Shown here one piece after another: positions 1 to 6,577 of a stretch of 30,826 nt of DNA. The first letter of the stretch is position 1, and every line of letters begins with the position of its first letter. Under the pieces are notes generated by a model. It ran no database searches and had not been told where the DNA came from. It was given only the letters and a program-made list of their open reading frames with translations. The DNA is taken from positions 1 through 30,826 of IMG/VR virus record IMGVR_UViG_3300004369_000086. One strand, written 5' to 3'. This stretch comes from a virus. A program made the position numbers and the translations under genes.

Positions 1-2
1 CT

Positions 3-413
3 GGATTTAATGATTATGGTATTAAAAATATCTACAATTTAGAATCAACTATTTATTATTTAGACTCTTTAAAAAATATTTTTGAAGAAAAAATTGATAC
101 AGAATTAATACCAGTAAATACATACATGAGAAAATATGTAAAAGGAAATCAATTAAAACCACACATGGATAGAGAAGCATTAGATGTTACTGTGAGTATT
201 CAAGTTGATAAATCTGATGATATTATAAATCCACTTATCATACACACAAACCCCAAAACTATTTTAAATTTAGAAAATGGAGATGCTGGTATAATTTTAT
301 ATGGAAATCGTATAATACATGAAAGACCTCCTTTAAAATCGGAATGGATGTATAATTTATTTTTACATTATTCTTTCAAGAATAAAAGTGATTTGAAAAA
401 AAAACTAATATAG
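3..413 (+). CDS. 2-oxoglutarate/Fe(II)-dependent oxygenase (prolyl 4-hydroxylase-like), 5' partial
   Basis: The reading frame is open from the first base of the window, so the gene starts upstream and 136 residues are visible. The ATG at 126 is internal: the 41 codons before it read as normal protein. The visible part is the catalytic barrel of the phage-type prolyl 4-hydroxylase-like family. A YVKGNQLKPHMDRE segment supplies the HxD iron ligands (His at 162-164, Asp at 168-170). A later GDAGIILYGNRIIHERPP segment supplies the distal His. The family couples 2-oxoglutarate decarboxylation to hydroxylation of a protein, nucleic acid or small molecule; the substrate cannot be read from the sequence. 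It is followed after 37 bases by a host-type promoter and belongs to an upstream transcription unit. Confidence 0.75.
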   Translation, partial: GFNDYGIKNIYNLESTIYYLDSLKNIFEEKIDTELIPVNTYMRKYVKGNQLKPHMDREALDVTVSIQVDKSDDIINPLIIHTNPKTILNLENGDAGIILYGNRIIHERPPLKSEWMYNLFLHYSFKNKSDLKKKLI

Positions 414-415
414 GC

Positions 416-446
416 TTGTTTAATTAATAAAAAATTCGTATATTTG
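416..446 (+). promoter_or_regulatory. Bacteroidota-type promoter (TTG-N20-TATATTTG)
   Basis: TTG lies at 416-418 and TATATTTG at 439-446, separated by 20 bases. This matches the Bacteroidota vegetative promoter pattern, a -33 TTG and a -7 TAnnTTTG. The -7 box sits in the extended context TTCGTATATTTGTAT, shared with two other promoters in the window. The ATG of the next gene is only 5 bases downstream, so the transcript is predicted to be leaderless or nearly so. Confidence 0.75.
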
Positions 447-450
447 TATT

Positions 451-927
451 ATGAAAAAATATAAAGTTATTTTAATTAGTGGTGGATTTGACCCTGTTCA
501 TAAAGGCCACATAGAATGTATCCAAAATGCAAAAGAACTTGCAGATGAAGTTTGGATTGGACTCAACAACGATAGATGGTTGAGAAATAAAAAAGGAAAA
601 TATTTTATGGATGAAAAAGAAAGAGCATTCGTAATGGATAATATAAAGGGAGTAGATTGGGTTTATATTATGAATCCTAAAATCCAAAACGATGAAACCG
701 CTGTAGATTTTATTGACTCTGCAAGACACAAGTGGATGAGAGAAAGAGGAACTTGGGAAGAAGGAGTTATGGCGTTTGGTAATGGTGGTGATAGAGTTGC
801 TGGAGGAGTTCCTGCAACTGAAGAAGATGTTTGTAAAGGATATGGCATCGATATGGTTTGGGGATTGGGTAATAAAGTTCAATCATCATCTTGGCTCCTT
901 GAAAAATATAACAATACCGCAGTTTAA
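451..927 (+). CDS. HxGH-motif nucleotidyltransferase (cytidylyltransferase-like)
   Basis: A 158-residue protein of the nucleotidyltransferase superfamily. The N-terminus has GGFDPVHKGH, the nucleotide-binding HxGH signature of cytidylyl- and adenylyltransferases. It is followed by LNNDRWLRNKKG, resembling the NSDxW segment of glycerol-phosphate cytidylyltransferase and heptose-phosphate adenylyltransferase enzymes. A late SSSWLL resembles the second nucleotide-binding loop (ISST in relatives). These enzymes join a nucleotide to a phosphorylated sugar, alcohol or NMN, releasing pyrophosphate. The substrate is not decided here; an NAD-salvage role (NMN adenylyltransferase) is an alternative. 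The start at 451 is needed because the first beta strand (KKYKVILISGG) begins directly after it. It is the first gene of an operon reaching about 2237. Confidence 0.75.
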   Translation: MKKYKVILISGGFDPVHKGHIECIQNAKELADEVWIGLNNDRWLRNKKGKYFMDEKERAFVMDNIKGVDWVYIMNPKIQNDETAVDFIDSARHKWMRERGTWEEGVMAFGNGGDRVAGGVPATEEDVCKGYGIDMVWGLGNKVQSSSWLLEKYNNTAV

Positions 928-947
928 TTTAATATAATATAACCACT

Positions 948-1148
948 ATGAATATTGAAAAGTTAGTTAAAGAAACTCCAAACGATATGGAGTTAGGAAA
1001 GAAAGTTAGAGAATTATATTGGAATAATAAAAAAACATTAGAACAATATAAAGATTTAAAAATATATGAATCACCAGATGGAGGTAAGACCGTTTACGAA
1101 AGACCTTTCGGTGGAGATTATACAACAAAAAAATTAGTTAAAGAATGA
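948..1148 (+). CDS. Small hypothetical phage protein, 66 aa
   Basis: A 66-residue hydrophilic, Lys/Glu-rich protein with no membrane segment or signal peptide. The C-terminal half contains SPDGGKTVYERPFGGDY, likely a small beta hairpin. I do not recognise the family. It lies 20 bases after the nucleotidyltransferase gene. Its stop overlaps the start of the deformylase gene in an ATGA arrangement, so the two are probably translationally coupled. Confidence 0.7.
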   Translation: MNIEKLVKETPNDMELGKKVRELYWNNKKTLEQYKDLKIYESPDGGKTVYERPFGGDYTTKKLVKE

Positions 1149-1759
1149 AATTAATAAAAGAACCGAATAAACTTAAAACTCCATTGGAAGCAAAACCAAT
1201 GAGTCAACAAGAGATTAACGAAGTCTCTACAACTCTGCTACAAGAGCTAACAAAACATGGTGGGATTGGTTTATCCGCAAATCAAATTGGTTTAGATGTT
1301 CGTGCTTGCGTAATCAATGTAAAAGAACCTTTGGTGTTGATAAACCCTAAAGTAACTGAAGTATCAGAAGATACAGTTGCATATGTAGAACAATGTTTAT
1401 CTATTCCTAAATCAATGAAGAAACCTGTAAAGACTGTTAGGTTTAAATCTTTTACAGTAGAGTGTGATAATTTAGGAACTGTTATTTTCTCACCAGACCA
1501 AAAAGAACCTTGGAAGGATTCTAATGAGTTTTTTAGTGATGAAGGGTTATTAGAGTGTGTTTGTGCACAACACGAAATAGACCATCTTAATGGTGTTCTT
1601 ATAACAGACTCTATTAGGAGATATACTACAACAGTAATAGCACCAAAAAAATATGGTAGAAATGATAGAGTAATGGTAAAGTTTTCAAATGGAGATACTG
1701 AATTTATGAAATATAAAAAGGCAGAACCATTATTAAAACAAGGTGCAGAAATATTATAA
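1145..1759 (+). CDS. def: Peptide deformylase
   Basis: A 204-residue enzyme that removes the formyl group from the initiator methionine of nascent proteins. All three family motifs are visible. Motif 1 is GIGLSANQ (residues 40-47, family GxGLAAxQ). Motif 2 is EQCLS (82-86, usually EGCLS), with Cys84 as a metal ligand. Motif 3 is QHEIDH (142-147), with His143 and His147 as metal ligands and Glu144 as the catalytic acid. Residues 107-133 hold an acidic insertion before motif 3. Deformylases are known from marine T4-like phages, notably cyanophages, where a link to photosystem protein turnover has been proposed. That explanation would not apply to a non-photosynthetic host. The start overlaps the previous gene by four bases. 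Confidence 0.93.
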   Translation: MKLIKEPNKLKTPLEAKPMSQQEINEVSTTLLQELTKHGGIGLSANQIGLDVRACVINVKEPLVLINPKVTEVSEDTVAYVEQCLSIPKSMKKPVKTVRFKSFTVECDNLGTVIFSPDQKEPWKDSNEFFSDEGLLECVCAQHEIDHLNGVLITDSIRRYTTTVIAPKKYGRNDRVMVKFSNGDTEFMKYKKAEPLLKQGAEIL

Positions 1760-1762
1760 AAA

Positions 1763-2026
1763 ATGGGAAAACTTATATTTAGATATACCGATGAAGAGTT
1801 CTTAACTATACAAAGAGAAGCTTCGAAAATAGAATTCGATGTACCAGATGATATGGATATGAATGAATTCAAAGTTATGTGTGTTAGATTAGCTTCGGCT
1901 ATGGGTTATCATGAAAAATCTATAAAGAGAGCTTTTGGAGATTTAATTTTTGGAGATGATAATCCAAACACAATAAAGGAATTATTAGATGAGCTTAATA
2001 TCAAAGTCAGTAATAAAAAATCTTAA
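1763..2026 (+). CDS. Hypothetical phage protein, 87 aa
   Basis: An 87-residue acidic protein starting 3 bases after the deformylase stop. It reads as an N-terminal beta strand (GKLIFRYTDEEF) followed by helices, including VRLASAMGYHEKSIKRAFG, which could form a small helical bundle. There is no signal peptide or membrane segment. I do not recognise a catalytic motif. Tight packing with neighbours on both sides supports it as a real gene. The downstream gene overlaps its 3' end by up to 38 bases. Confidence 0.7.
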   Translation: MGKLIFRYTDEEFLTIQREASKIEFDVPDDMDMNEFKVMCVRLASAMGYHEKSIKRAFGDLIFGDDNPNTIKELLDELNIKVSNKKS

Positions 2027-2237
2027 CGATAGAATTCTTACTCAAAATATAATCATGCAAACTCTCGTAGAAGTTATACTTGAAAACGGATTGATTACAG
2101 AAAAAGAATTAGAACAAAGAATACAGAAAAGTATCAATAAAGCAGAAAGCGTTATTGGTAAATTACATCAAGAATCCTCAGATAATTTAGAAGAGGAACT
2201 GAATGGTCTTTACTTCGGACCAGTTGGTGAAGCGTAA
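1989..2237 (+). CDS. Hypothetical phage protein, 82 aa
   Basis: An 82-residue largely helical protein. The core LTQNIIMQTLVEVILENGLITEKELEQRIQ resembles a short oligomerising helix pair, with an acidic C-terminus. The frame overlaps the preceding gene by 38 bases if the ATG at 1989 is used. An internal ATG at 2055 would shorten it by 22 residues and remove the overlap. The residues between (KNLNDRILTQN) look like normal protein, which favours the longer form, but the start is uncertain. It is the last gene before a promoter. Function unknown. Confidence 0.6.
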   Translation: MSLISKSVIKNLNDRILTQNIIMQTLVEVILENGLITEKELEQRIQKSINKAESVIGKLHQESSDNLEEELNGLYFGPVGEA

Positions 2238-2279
2238 AAACTTTTTATCAATTTATTAGGAATATACAAAAAATTTTTG

Positions 2280-2287
2280 TATATTTG
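2280..2287 (+). promoter_or_regulatory. Bacteroidota-type -7 element, TATATTTG
   Basis: TATATTTG lies 35 bases before the transglycosylase start, in the context TTTGTATATTTGTAAG. No TTG occurs at the expected 20-base distance; the region at 2256-2260 reads TTAGG. It is therefore a weaker match than the other three sites of this class. Confidence 0.6.
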
Positions 2288-2306
2288 TAAGAGAAGTATG
2301 TTTAAC

Positions 2307-2314
2307 AAAAGGAG
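2307..2314 (+). promoter_or_regulatory. Strong Shine-Dalgarno AAAAGGAG
   Basis: AAAAGGAG is followed by an 8-base spacer and the ATG at 2323, which fixes the start of the secreted lytic protein. The element is strong for a phage whose inferred host phylum uses Shine-Dalgarno pairing sparingly. Confidence 0.75.
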
Positions 2315-2322
2315 TAATCCGT

Positions 2323-2919
2323 ATGAAGAACACCAATCTTATTTTATTGACATTGATAGTTGCACTATTATCATTCGGAATGATTGATTCCGCAACTACA
2401 AAAGAAAAAACAACTGAACTCACAACATGGGAACAGATGTTAGAAGAAGAAAGACTCAGAAAAGAAGCTGAGGAACTTCGAATTAAACAATATCATGAAG
2501 ATGAACTACAAAGATTCTTACATGATATTGGATTTAGAGAAAGTGGTAACAGATATGATATCACAAATAATTGGGGATATATGGGAAGATACCAATTTGG
2601 TAAAGCAACTTTAAAAGGTTTAGGATATAATGTTACCAAAAAAGAATTCCTTAATAACCCACAACTACAAGATTCAGCAATGATAGATTTATTAAATCAC
2701 AACAAAGAAAAACTACAATCTTATATTGATATCTATGATGGTAAAACCATCAATGGAATGGAAATAACAGAGAGTGGTATTCTTGCTGCTGCACATCTTG
2801 GAGGACAGGGTTCTGTTAAAAGATACTTTAGAAACGGTAAAGTGTTTCGTGATGGTAATGGTACAAAGATTACATCATACATGAAACAATTTAGCGGATA
2901 CGATATTAAATTAAATTAA
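2323..2919 (+). CDS. Secreted lytic transglycosylase-like protein (endolysin candidate)
   Basis: A 198-residue protein. Residues 1-24 form a signal peptide or signal anchor (Lys, then a LILLTLIVALLSFGMI core, then DSA). A charged helical linker (about 30-62) follows. The rest resembles lysozyme-like transglycosylases: FRESGNRYD, with the likely catalytic Glu, WGYMGRYQFGKATLKGLG, and a C-terminal SGILAAAHLGGQGSVKRYF. Members cleave the glycan of peptidoglycan. The export signal suggests it reaches the periplasm without needing a holin pore, as signal-anchor endolysins do. It heads a unit with a small membrane protein, which is compatible with lysis. Its promoter is host-type rather than late-type, so a non-lysis role such as cell-wall remodelling remains possible. 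Confidence 0.75.
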   Translation: MKNTNLILLTLIVALLSFGMIDSATTKEKTTELTTWEQMLEEERLRKEAEELRIKQYHEDELQRFLHDIGFRESGNRYDITNNWGYMGRYQFGKATLKGLGYNVTKKEFLNNPQLQDSAMIDLLNHNKEKLQSYIDIYDGKTINGMEITESGILAAAHLGGQGSVKRYFRNGKVFRDGNGTKITSYMKQFSGYDIKLN

Positions 2920-2924
2920 AAGTT

Positions 2925-3200
2925 ATGTTAGAAATATTTACTACCTACAACATCATTGTAGGTATTTCAGTTTTACTGAATATTATATTCCTTATTGGAA
3001 TACGGAATTTATTACGTCAAAATGAACAACTCGAAGATAGAGTTGTTGGAACTGTTATCTCAGTTAGAGATAGAGTAGAGAATGCTCTTGAGAAAATGAG
3101 AGTTTTAGATAATAGAGAGGCATTTGAAAAAGATGATGAAGTTGGAGTTACGTTTAAAGAGTTAAAAAAGATAGTAGAAGATTTAAATAATCAATTATAA
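2925..3200 (+). CDS. Small membrane-anchored coiled-coil protein, 91 aa
   Basis: A 91-residue protein with one N-terminal membrane segment (about 10-28, IVGISVLLNIIFLIGI). A charged helical region with heptad-like spacing follows (RQNEQLEDRVVGTVISVRD). The acidic tail contains REAFEKDDEVGVTFKELKKIVEDLN, a pattern I associate with conserved small proteins of marine T4-like phages. It follows the transglycosylase gene by 5 bases. An inner-membrane spanin is conceivable from topology and position, but no partner outer-membrane lipoprotein is seen nearby, so this stays a guess. Confidence 0.65.
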   Translation: MLEIFTTYNIIVGISVLLNIIFLIGIRNLLRQNEQLEDRVVGTVISVRDRVENALEKMRVLDNREAFEKDDEVGVTFKELKKIVEDLNNQL

Positions 3201-3201
3201 T

Positions 3202-3954
3202 ATGCCAAGACCAAGAAGAAAAAAATCCAAAATATACTTTGGTACTCCTGCTCAAGAAGCGATAATAGAATATAATAAATGCAAAGACCCAATTAAAAGG
3301 TCAAAAATTTATGAAGAAAAAATTAAATATCCTTTTGAAAAACTAGCAGAGAATGTTTTAAATACATTTAAGTTTACTTACTTTGATGTTCCTAAACGAG
3401 ATATTCAAGTTGAAGTAGTTTCTACAATGGTAGAAAAAATGCATATGTACAAAGAAGGTAAGGGTAGAGCATTTTCATACTTTACTATTATTGCAAAAAA
3501 TCATTTGATTTTAAAAAACAATGGTAACTACAAACGATGGAAACAGAATGCTCTTTTATCAGAAATGCCAGAAACATGGAATCCTGAAAATGATTTTTAT
3601 GAAGTAGAAGAGAACGATGAGTTTAAAGAATTTAAATCGATAATGTTAAAGTATTGGGATGAAAATTTAAATTTTGTTTTTACAAAGAAAAGAGATTTAC
3701 AAATCGCAGATGCTGTATTAGAACTTTTTCGTAGAAGTGAACACATAGAAAACTTTAATAAAAAACACTTATACCTACTTATAAGAGAAATGACCGATTG
3801 TAAAACTCATTATATTACTAAAGTTGTAAATGTAATGAAGCAACATCAGAAAAAAATGTTAAATGAATATCTTGAACATGGTGACTTCGATTCTTCTCAA
3901 TCTTCTTTTTGGGAAGAATCTGATAATAGATATATAGATAAAGATTATTTGTAA
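3202..3954 (+). CDS. Probable late-transcription sigma factor, T4 gp55-like
   Basis: A 250-residue basic protein starting MPRPRRKKSKIYFG. The central part (about 45-110) resembles sigma region 2 as kept in T4 gp55. A helix ENVLNTFKFTYFDVPKRD leads into a segment containing GKGRAFSYFTIIAKNHLI, comparable to the gp55 stretch around NPHAYITQACFNAF. Residues 165-225 hold a second helical unit (NFNKKHLYLLIREMTD, then HYITKVVNVMKQHQKKM) that could be a region-4-like helix-turn-helix, absent from T4 gp55. The C-terminus SSQSSFWEESDN recalls the short hydrophobic-acidic tail with which gp55 binds the sliding clamp. In this family the protein directs host RNA polymerase to late promoters. Assignment is from remembered family patterns, not a search. 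It abuts the next gene with no gap. Confidence 0.6.
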   Translation: MPRPRRKKSKIYFGTPAQEAIIEYNKCKDPIKRSKIYEEKIKYPFEKLAENVLNTFKFTYFDVPKRDIQVEVVSTMVEKMHMYKEGKGRAFSYFTIIAKNHLILKNNGNYKRWKQNALLSEMPETWNPENDFYEVEENDEFKEFKSIMLKYWDENLNFVFTKKRDLQIADAVLELFRRSEHIENFNKKHLYLLIREMTDCKTHYITKVVNVMKQHQKKMLNEYLEHGDFDSSQSSFWEESDNRYIDKDYL

Positions 3955-5658
3955 ATGAGTTATATTTTAGGAATAAGTTGTGGTTACCATGATAGTGCCG
4001 CATGTTTAGTTTATAATGGAAAAGTTTTAGGAGCTTGTGAAGAAGAAAGATTTACGGGTATAAAACACGATTCTGCATTTCCACATAAAACAATTGAGTG
4101 GTTATTATCGGAAAACAATATTACTAAAGATAATATTAGTTGTATTTCTTTTTATGAAAAACCAGAATTAAAATTAGATAGAATAGAAACTACTACTAAA
4201 AGTGGTGGGTTTTTGAATTATTTTAATAGAAGAAAAATCATAAAAAGAAATAAAACTCAATATAAAGAATTACTCCAAAATTTAGAATTATATAAAGGTT
4301 CTAATACAGAATTATATTTCTCAGAACATCACCAATCACATGCTTCATATTCTTATTTAACATCACCTTATAAAGATTCTTTAATATTTTCTGTTGATGG
4401 TGTTGGTGAGTGGGAAACTACTTCAGTATATCTTGGTGAATCTAATTCAATTAAAAAATTAGAAACAATTCACTTCCCACATTCATTAGGAATGTTTTAT
4501 TCAGCAATGACAGCTTTTCTTGGCTTCAAACCAAATGAAGGTGAGTATAAAGTTATGGGCTTAGCTCCATATGGAAATCCTTTTAAATTTTTTAAAAGAT
4601 TTAAAAATATTATTAAAGAAAAAGAAAATAGCAAGTTTGAAATCAATATGGATTATTTTACATATGATTGGTCAGATACACATATGTTTAATGAAAAACT
4701 TGGTATAGAACTTGGTATCATAAATAGATTACCAGATGAACCACTTACACAAAAACATAAAGATTTAGCTGCGGCAGTACAACTGATTTATGAAACATAT
4801 TTTTTTAAATTATTAAATTATGTTAGCACACTACATCCTACAAAAAATATTTGTTTGAGTGGTGGTTGTGCTTATAACGGAACTGCTAATGGAAAGATAT
4901 TAGAAAAAACACGATTTGATAATTTATGGATTCCACCAGCACCATCTGATGCTGGTTCTGCAATTGGTTGTGCTTTAGAATATTTTTATTTGAATAATTC
5001 TTCTTTAAGAAAAGATAATAGTAACCCATATCTTGGACCAAGTTATAAACGAAAAGATTGTGCTGATGTGGTTGAGAAATATAAAAAATATGTGTACAGC
5101 GAATATCATACTAACCAATCTTTGATAAAAACTATATCAAAAGAAATAACAGATGGGCAAATTGTAGGTTGGTTTGAGGGACAAATTGAATTTGGTGCAA
5201 GAGCATTGGGTAATCGTTCTATACTTGCAAATCCAAGAGACCCTCAAATGAAATCTCGTTTAAATAGAGTAATTAAGAAACGAGAAGGATTCAGGCCTTT
5301 TGCTCCTATTGTAAAAAGAGAAACTCAAGTAAAATATTTTAAATACCAAAGAGTTGTACCTTATATGAATCAGGTGGTAAAAGTTAAAGAAGAGTACATC
5401 GATAAACTACCTGCTATTACTCATGTTGATAACTCAGCAAGAATACAAAGTTTAGATTCAAAACAACATTCTCGAATATATAATTTACTTACACAACTTG
5501 AGATTGATAATGGGTATCCTATTGTAGTTAATACATCTTTTAATTTAAAAGACCAAACAATGGTATTAACCCCAGAAGATGCTATTAAAACGTTTTTAAA
5601 TTGTGAAATGGATATTCTTGTTATGGATAATTTTGTAATTAGAAAAACAATCATATAA
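3955..5658 (+). CDS. Carbamoyltransferase of the NodU/CmcH family
   Basis: A 567-residue enzyme of usual family length, apparently complete. The N-terminal ASKHA-like domain begins ILGISCGYHDSAACLV and contains CEEERFTGIKHD, the His-rich SEHHQSHASYSY, and the nucleotide-site segments FSVDGVGEWET, YKVMGLAPYG, CLSGGCAYN and APSDAGSAIG. The C-terminal YrdC-like domain has GQIEFGARALGNRSILANP, REGFRPFAPIV and NTSFNLKDQTMV. The family uses carbamoyl phosphate and ATP to carbamoylate a hydroxyl group on sugars, antibiotics or, in some phages, hydroxymethylated cytosine in DNA. The acceptor cannot be read here and no cytosine hydroxymethylase is seen in the window. The ATG follows the sigma candidate's stop directly, so the pair is cotranscribed. 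Confidence 0.93.
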   Translation: MSYILGISCGYHDSAACLVYNGKVLGACEEERFTGIKHDSAFPHKTIEWLLSENNITKDNISCISFYEKPELKLDRIETTTKSGGFLNYFNRRKIIKRNKTQYKELLQNLELYKGSNTELYFSEHHQSHASYSYLTSPYKDSLIFSVDGVGEWETTSVYLGESNSIKKLETIHFPHSLGMFYSAMTAFLGFKPNEGEYKVMGLAPYGNPFKFFKRFKNIIKEKENSKFEINMDYFTYDWSDTHMFNEKLGIELGIINRLPDEPLTQKHKDLAAAVQLIYETYFFKLLNYVSTLHPTKNICLSGGCAYNGTANGKILEKTRFDNLWIPPAPSDAGSAIGCALEYFYLNNSSLRKDNSNPYLGPSYKRKDCADVVEKYKKYVYSEYHTNQSLIKTISKEITDGQIVGWFEGQIEFGARALGNRSILANPRDPQMKSRLNRVIKKREGFRPFAPIVKRETQVKYFKYQRVVPYMNQVVKVKEEYIDKLPAITHVDNSARIQSLDSKQHSRIYNLLTQLEIDNGYPIVVNTSFNLKDQTMVLTPEDAIKTFLNCEMDILVMDNFVIRKTII

Positions 5659-5698
5659 CACTTAATTTTACATTTTCGTAACAATTTCTTAACATTGG

Positions 5699-5710
5699 TA
5701 TATTTATATT
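5699..5710 (+). promoter_or_regulatory. Putative late promoter, TATATTTATATT
   Basis: Contains the invariant decamer ATATTTATAT found at seven gene starts in this window. It lies 26 bases upstream of the ATG at 5725, followed by AAAAAGG. No conserved -33 element is visible, as in T4 late promoters. Confidence 0.6.
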
Positions 5711-5724
5711 AAAAAGGAATTATT

Positions 5725-6099
5725 ATGAATGAACAATTATTCAAAGTAAAGATTGTTCAAATAATAGCAATCCTATTATTTTCTCTGTGTACCATTCCAC
5801 TCTTAGGACAAGAATCCAAAGTTATTACACAGATAGATGACAATCTTTACGAGTATAGAGCTTACAACGAAGATGGTTCTATACACCAAAAAGGAACATA
5901 CATCGGAACAGAAGATGGCAAATTATTAGTCCACTCTTATTGGAGTGATGATGTAGGAACAAAGGCGTTGTATAACAAAGGTCAGTTAGTGTGGATTAAA
6001 CCTAAAGGACATCCTCGTTATACTTATGAACAGATAGAGTATCACAGAATGAAAGCAGAAATTGAAAGACTAAGGTCAATAGTGGCTCTAAATGATTAA
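5725..6099 (+). CDS. Secreted protein with YwqK/MORN-like region, 124 aa
   Basis: A 124-residue protein with a signal peptide (Lys8-Lys10, then the hydrophobic VQIIAILLFSLCTIPLLG). A GQ pair precedes the mature part, a common cleavage context in Bacteroidota. The mature part is beta-rich: YEYRAYNEDGSIHQKGTYI and GKLLVHSYWSDDVGTKALY resemble the repeated hairpins of YwqK/MORN-type proteins. A C-terminal helix (YTYEQIEYHRMKAEIERLRS) could oligomerise. It stands alone between a late-type promoter and a strong terminator. A role at the host envelope (for example superinfection exclusion) is plausible but not shown. Confidence 0.7.
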   Translation: MNEQLFKVKIVQIIAILLFSLCTIPLLGQESKVITQIDDNLYEYRAYNEDGSIHQKGTYIGTEDGKLLVHSYWSDDVGTKALYNKGQLVWIKPKGHPRYTYEQIEYHRMKAEIERLRSIVALND

Positions 6100-6133
6100 A
6101 ATGACTTGGTCGTAGAATAAAGTGGCTAAGAAC

Positions 6134-6163
6134 AAAAACCCAACTAAAAAAGTTGGGTTTTTT
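6134..6163 (+). terminator. Intrinsic terminator
   Basis: A perfect 12-bp stem (AAAAACCCAACT at 6134-6145 with AGTTGGGTTTTT at 6151-6162), loop AAAAA, and a T-rich 3' arm. It ends the single-gene unit of the 124-aa secreted protein. The A- and T-rich flanks mean it could also work on the opposite strand. Confidence 0.9.
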
Positions 6164-6179
6164 ATTTGACACCCAATAG

Positions 6180-6221
6180 AGTTCACACAATCGGTGTGAA
6201 AATAAAAAGTGAACTTTTTTT
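6180..6221 (+). terminator. Second terminator-like element with competing hairpins
   Basis: AGTTCAC (6180-6186) can pair with GTGAACT (6209-6215), followed by a run of seven T from 6215 to 6221. An alternative inner hairpin pairs TTCACAC (6182-6188) with GTGTGAA (6194-6200). The two share the 5' arm and so exclude each other, like an attenuator. It lies in the untranslated leader of the 76-aa membrane protein gene or the trailer of the preceding unit. Confidence 0.45.
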
Positions 6222-6296
6222 ATCATATATACAATAGTTATTTATTGGATATCCGCTGTTTTGGAATATGAAAAAGTTATTTTTCTTAAAATAAAC

Positions 6297-6303
6297 AAAG
6301 GAG
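6297..6303 (+). promoter_or_regulatory. Shine-Dalgarno AAAGGAG
   Basis: AAAGGAG with a 6-base spacer to the ATG at 6310 fixes the start of the 76-aa gene. No copy of the late decamer was found in the 90 bases before it, so the promoter of this gene is not identified. Confidence 0.7.
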
Positions 6304-6309
6304 AACAAT

Positions 6310-6540
6310 ATGGATTTTTTAAATAAAATCGGCTCATGGGCTGATGAATTAACAAAAATCGGTATTAGTATCATCGCTCTTGGAGTAGTACTTGAAGTAT
6401 TATTCAAAGGTGCAAACATTCCTTTCTGGCCAAATGTATCAGTAGTTGATAACATCATGGGTATATTGGGAAGTTTGAGTGCTGAAGGTCTATTAGGACT
6501 GGTTGGTGCTTTTGTACTTTACCACATTATTAAGAAGTAA
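6310..6540 (+). CDS. Small membrane protein, 76 aa (holin candidate)
   Basis: A 76-residue protein with an amphipathic N-terminus (MDFLNKIGSWADELTKI) and two hydrophobic segments (about 17-33, IGISIIALGVVLEVLF; about 58-73, LLGLVGAFVLYHII) separated by a loop, ending in KK. Two-helix topology, small size and a basic tail fit a class II-type holin, but such features are common to unrelated small membrane proteins. It stands alone between terminators at about 6221 and 6603 with a strong ribosome-binding site, suggesting high and independent expression. Not near the transglycosylase gene. Confidence 0.65.
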   Translation: MDFLNKIGSWADELTKIGISIIALGVVLEVLFKGANIPFWPNVSVVDNIMGILGSLSAEGLLGLVGAFVLYHIIKK

Positions 6541-6577
6541 ATTTTAAACTTAATAATTTCAGAACGCGTTAAGAACT

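Noticed and set aside
126-413. Complete 95-residue gene starting at ATG 126
   Set aside because: The frame is open to the window start and reads as normal protein, and the oxygenase fold needs more N-terminal residues; it is a 5'-truncated gene.
1282-1872. 196-residue minus-strand reading frame
   Set aside because: It lies antisense to the clearly coding deformylase gene, is Ser/Phe/Ile-rich as expected of an AT-rich shadow frame, and has no promoter or ribosome-binding site.
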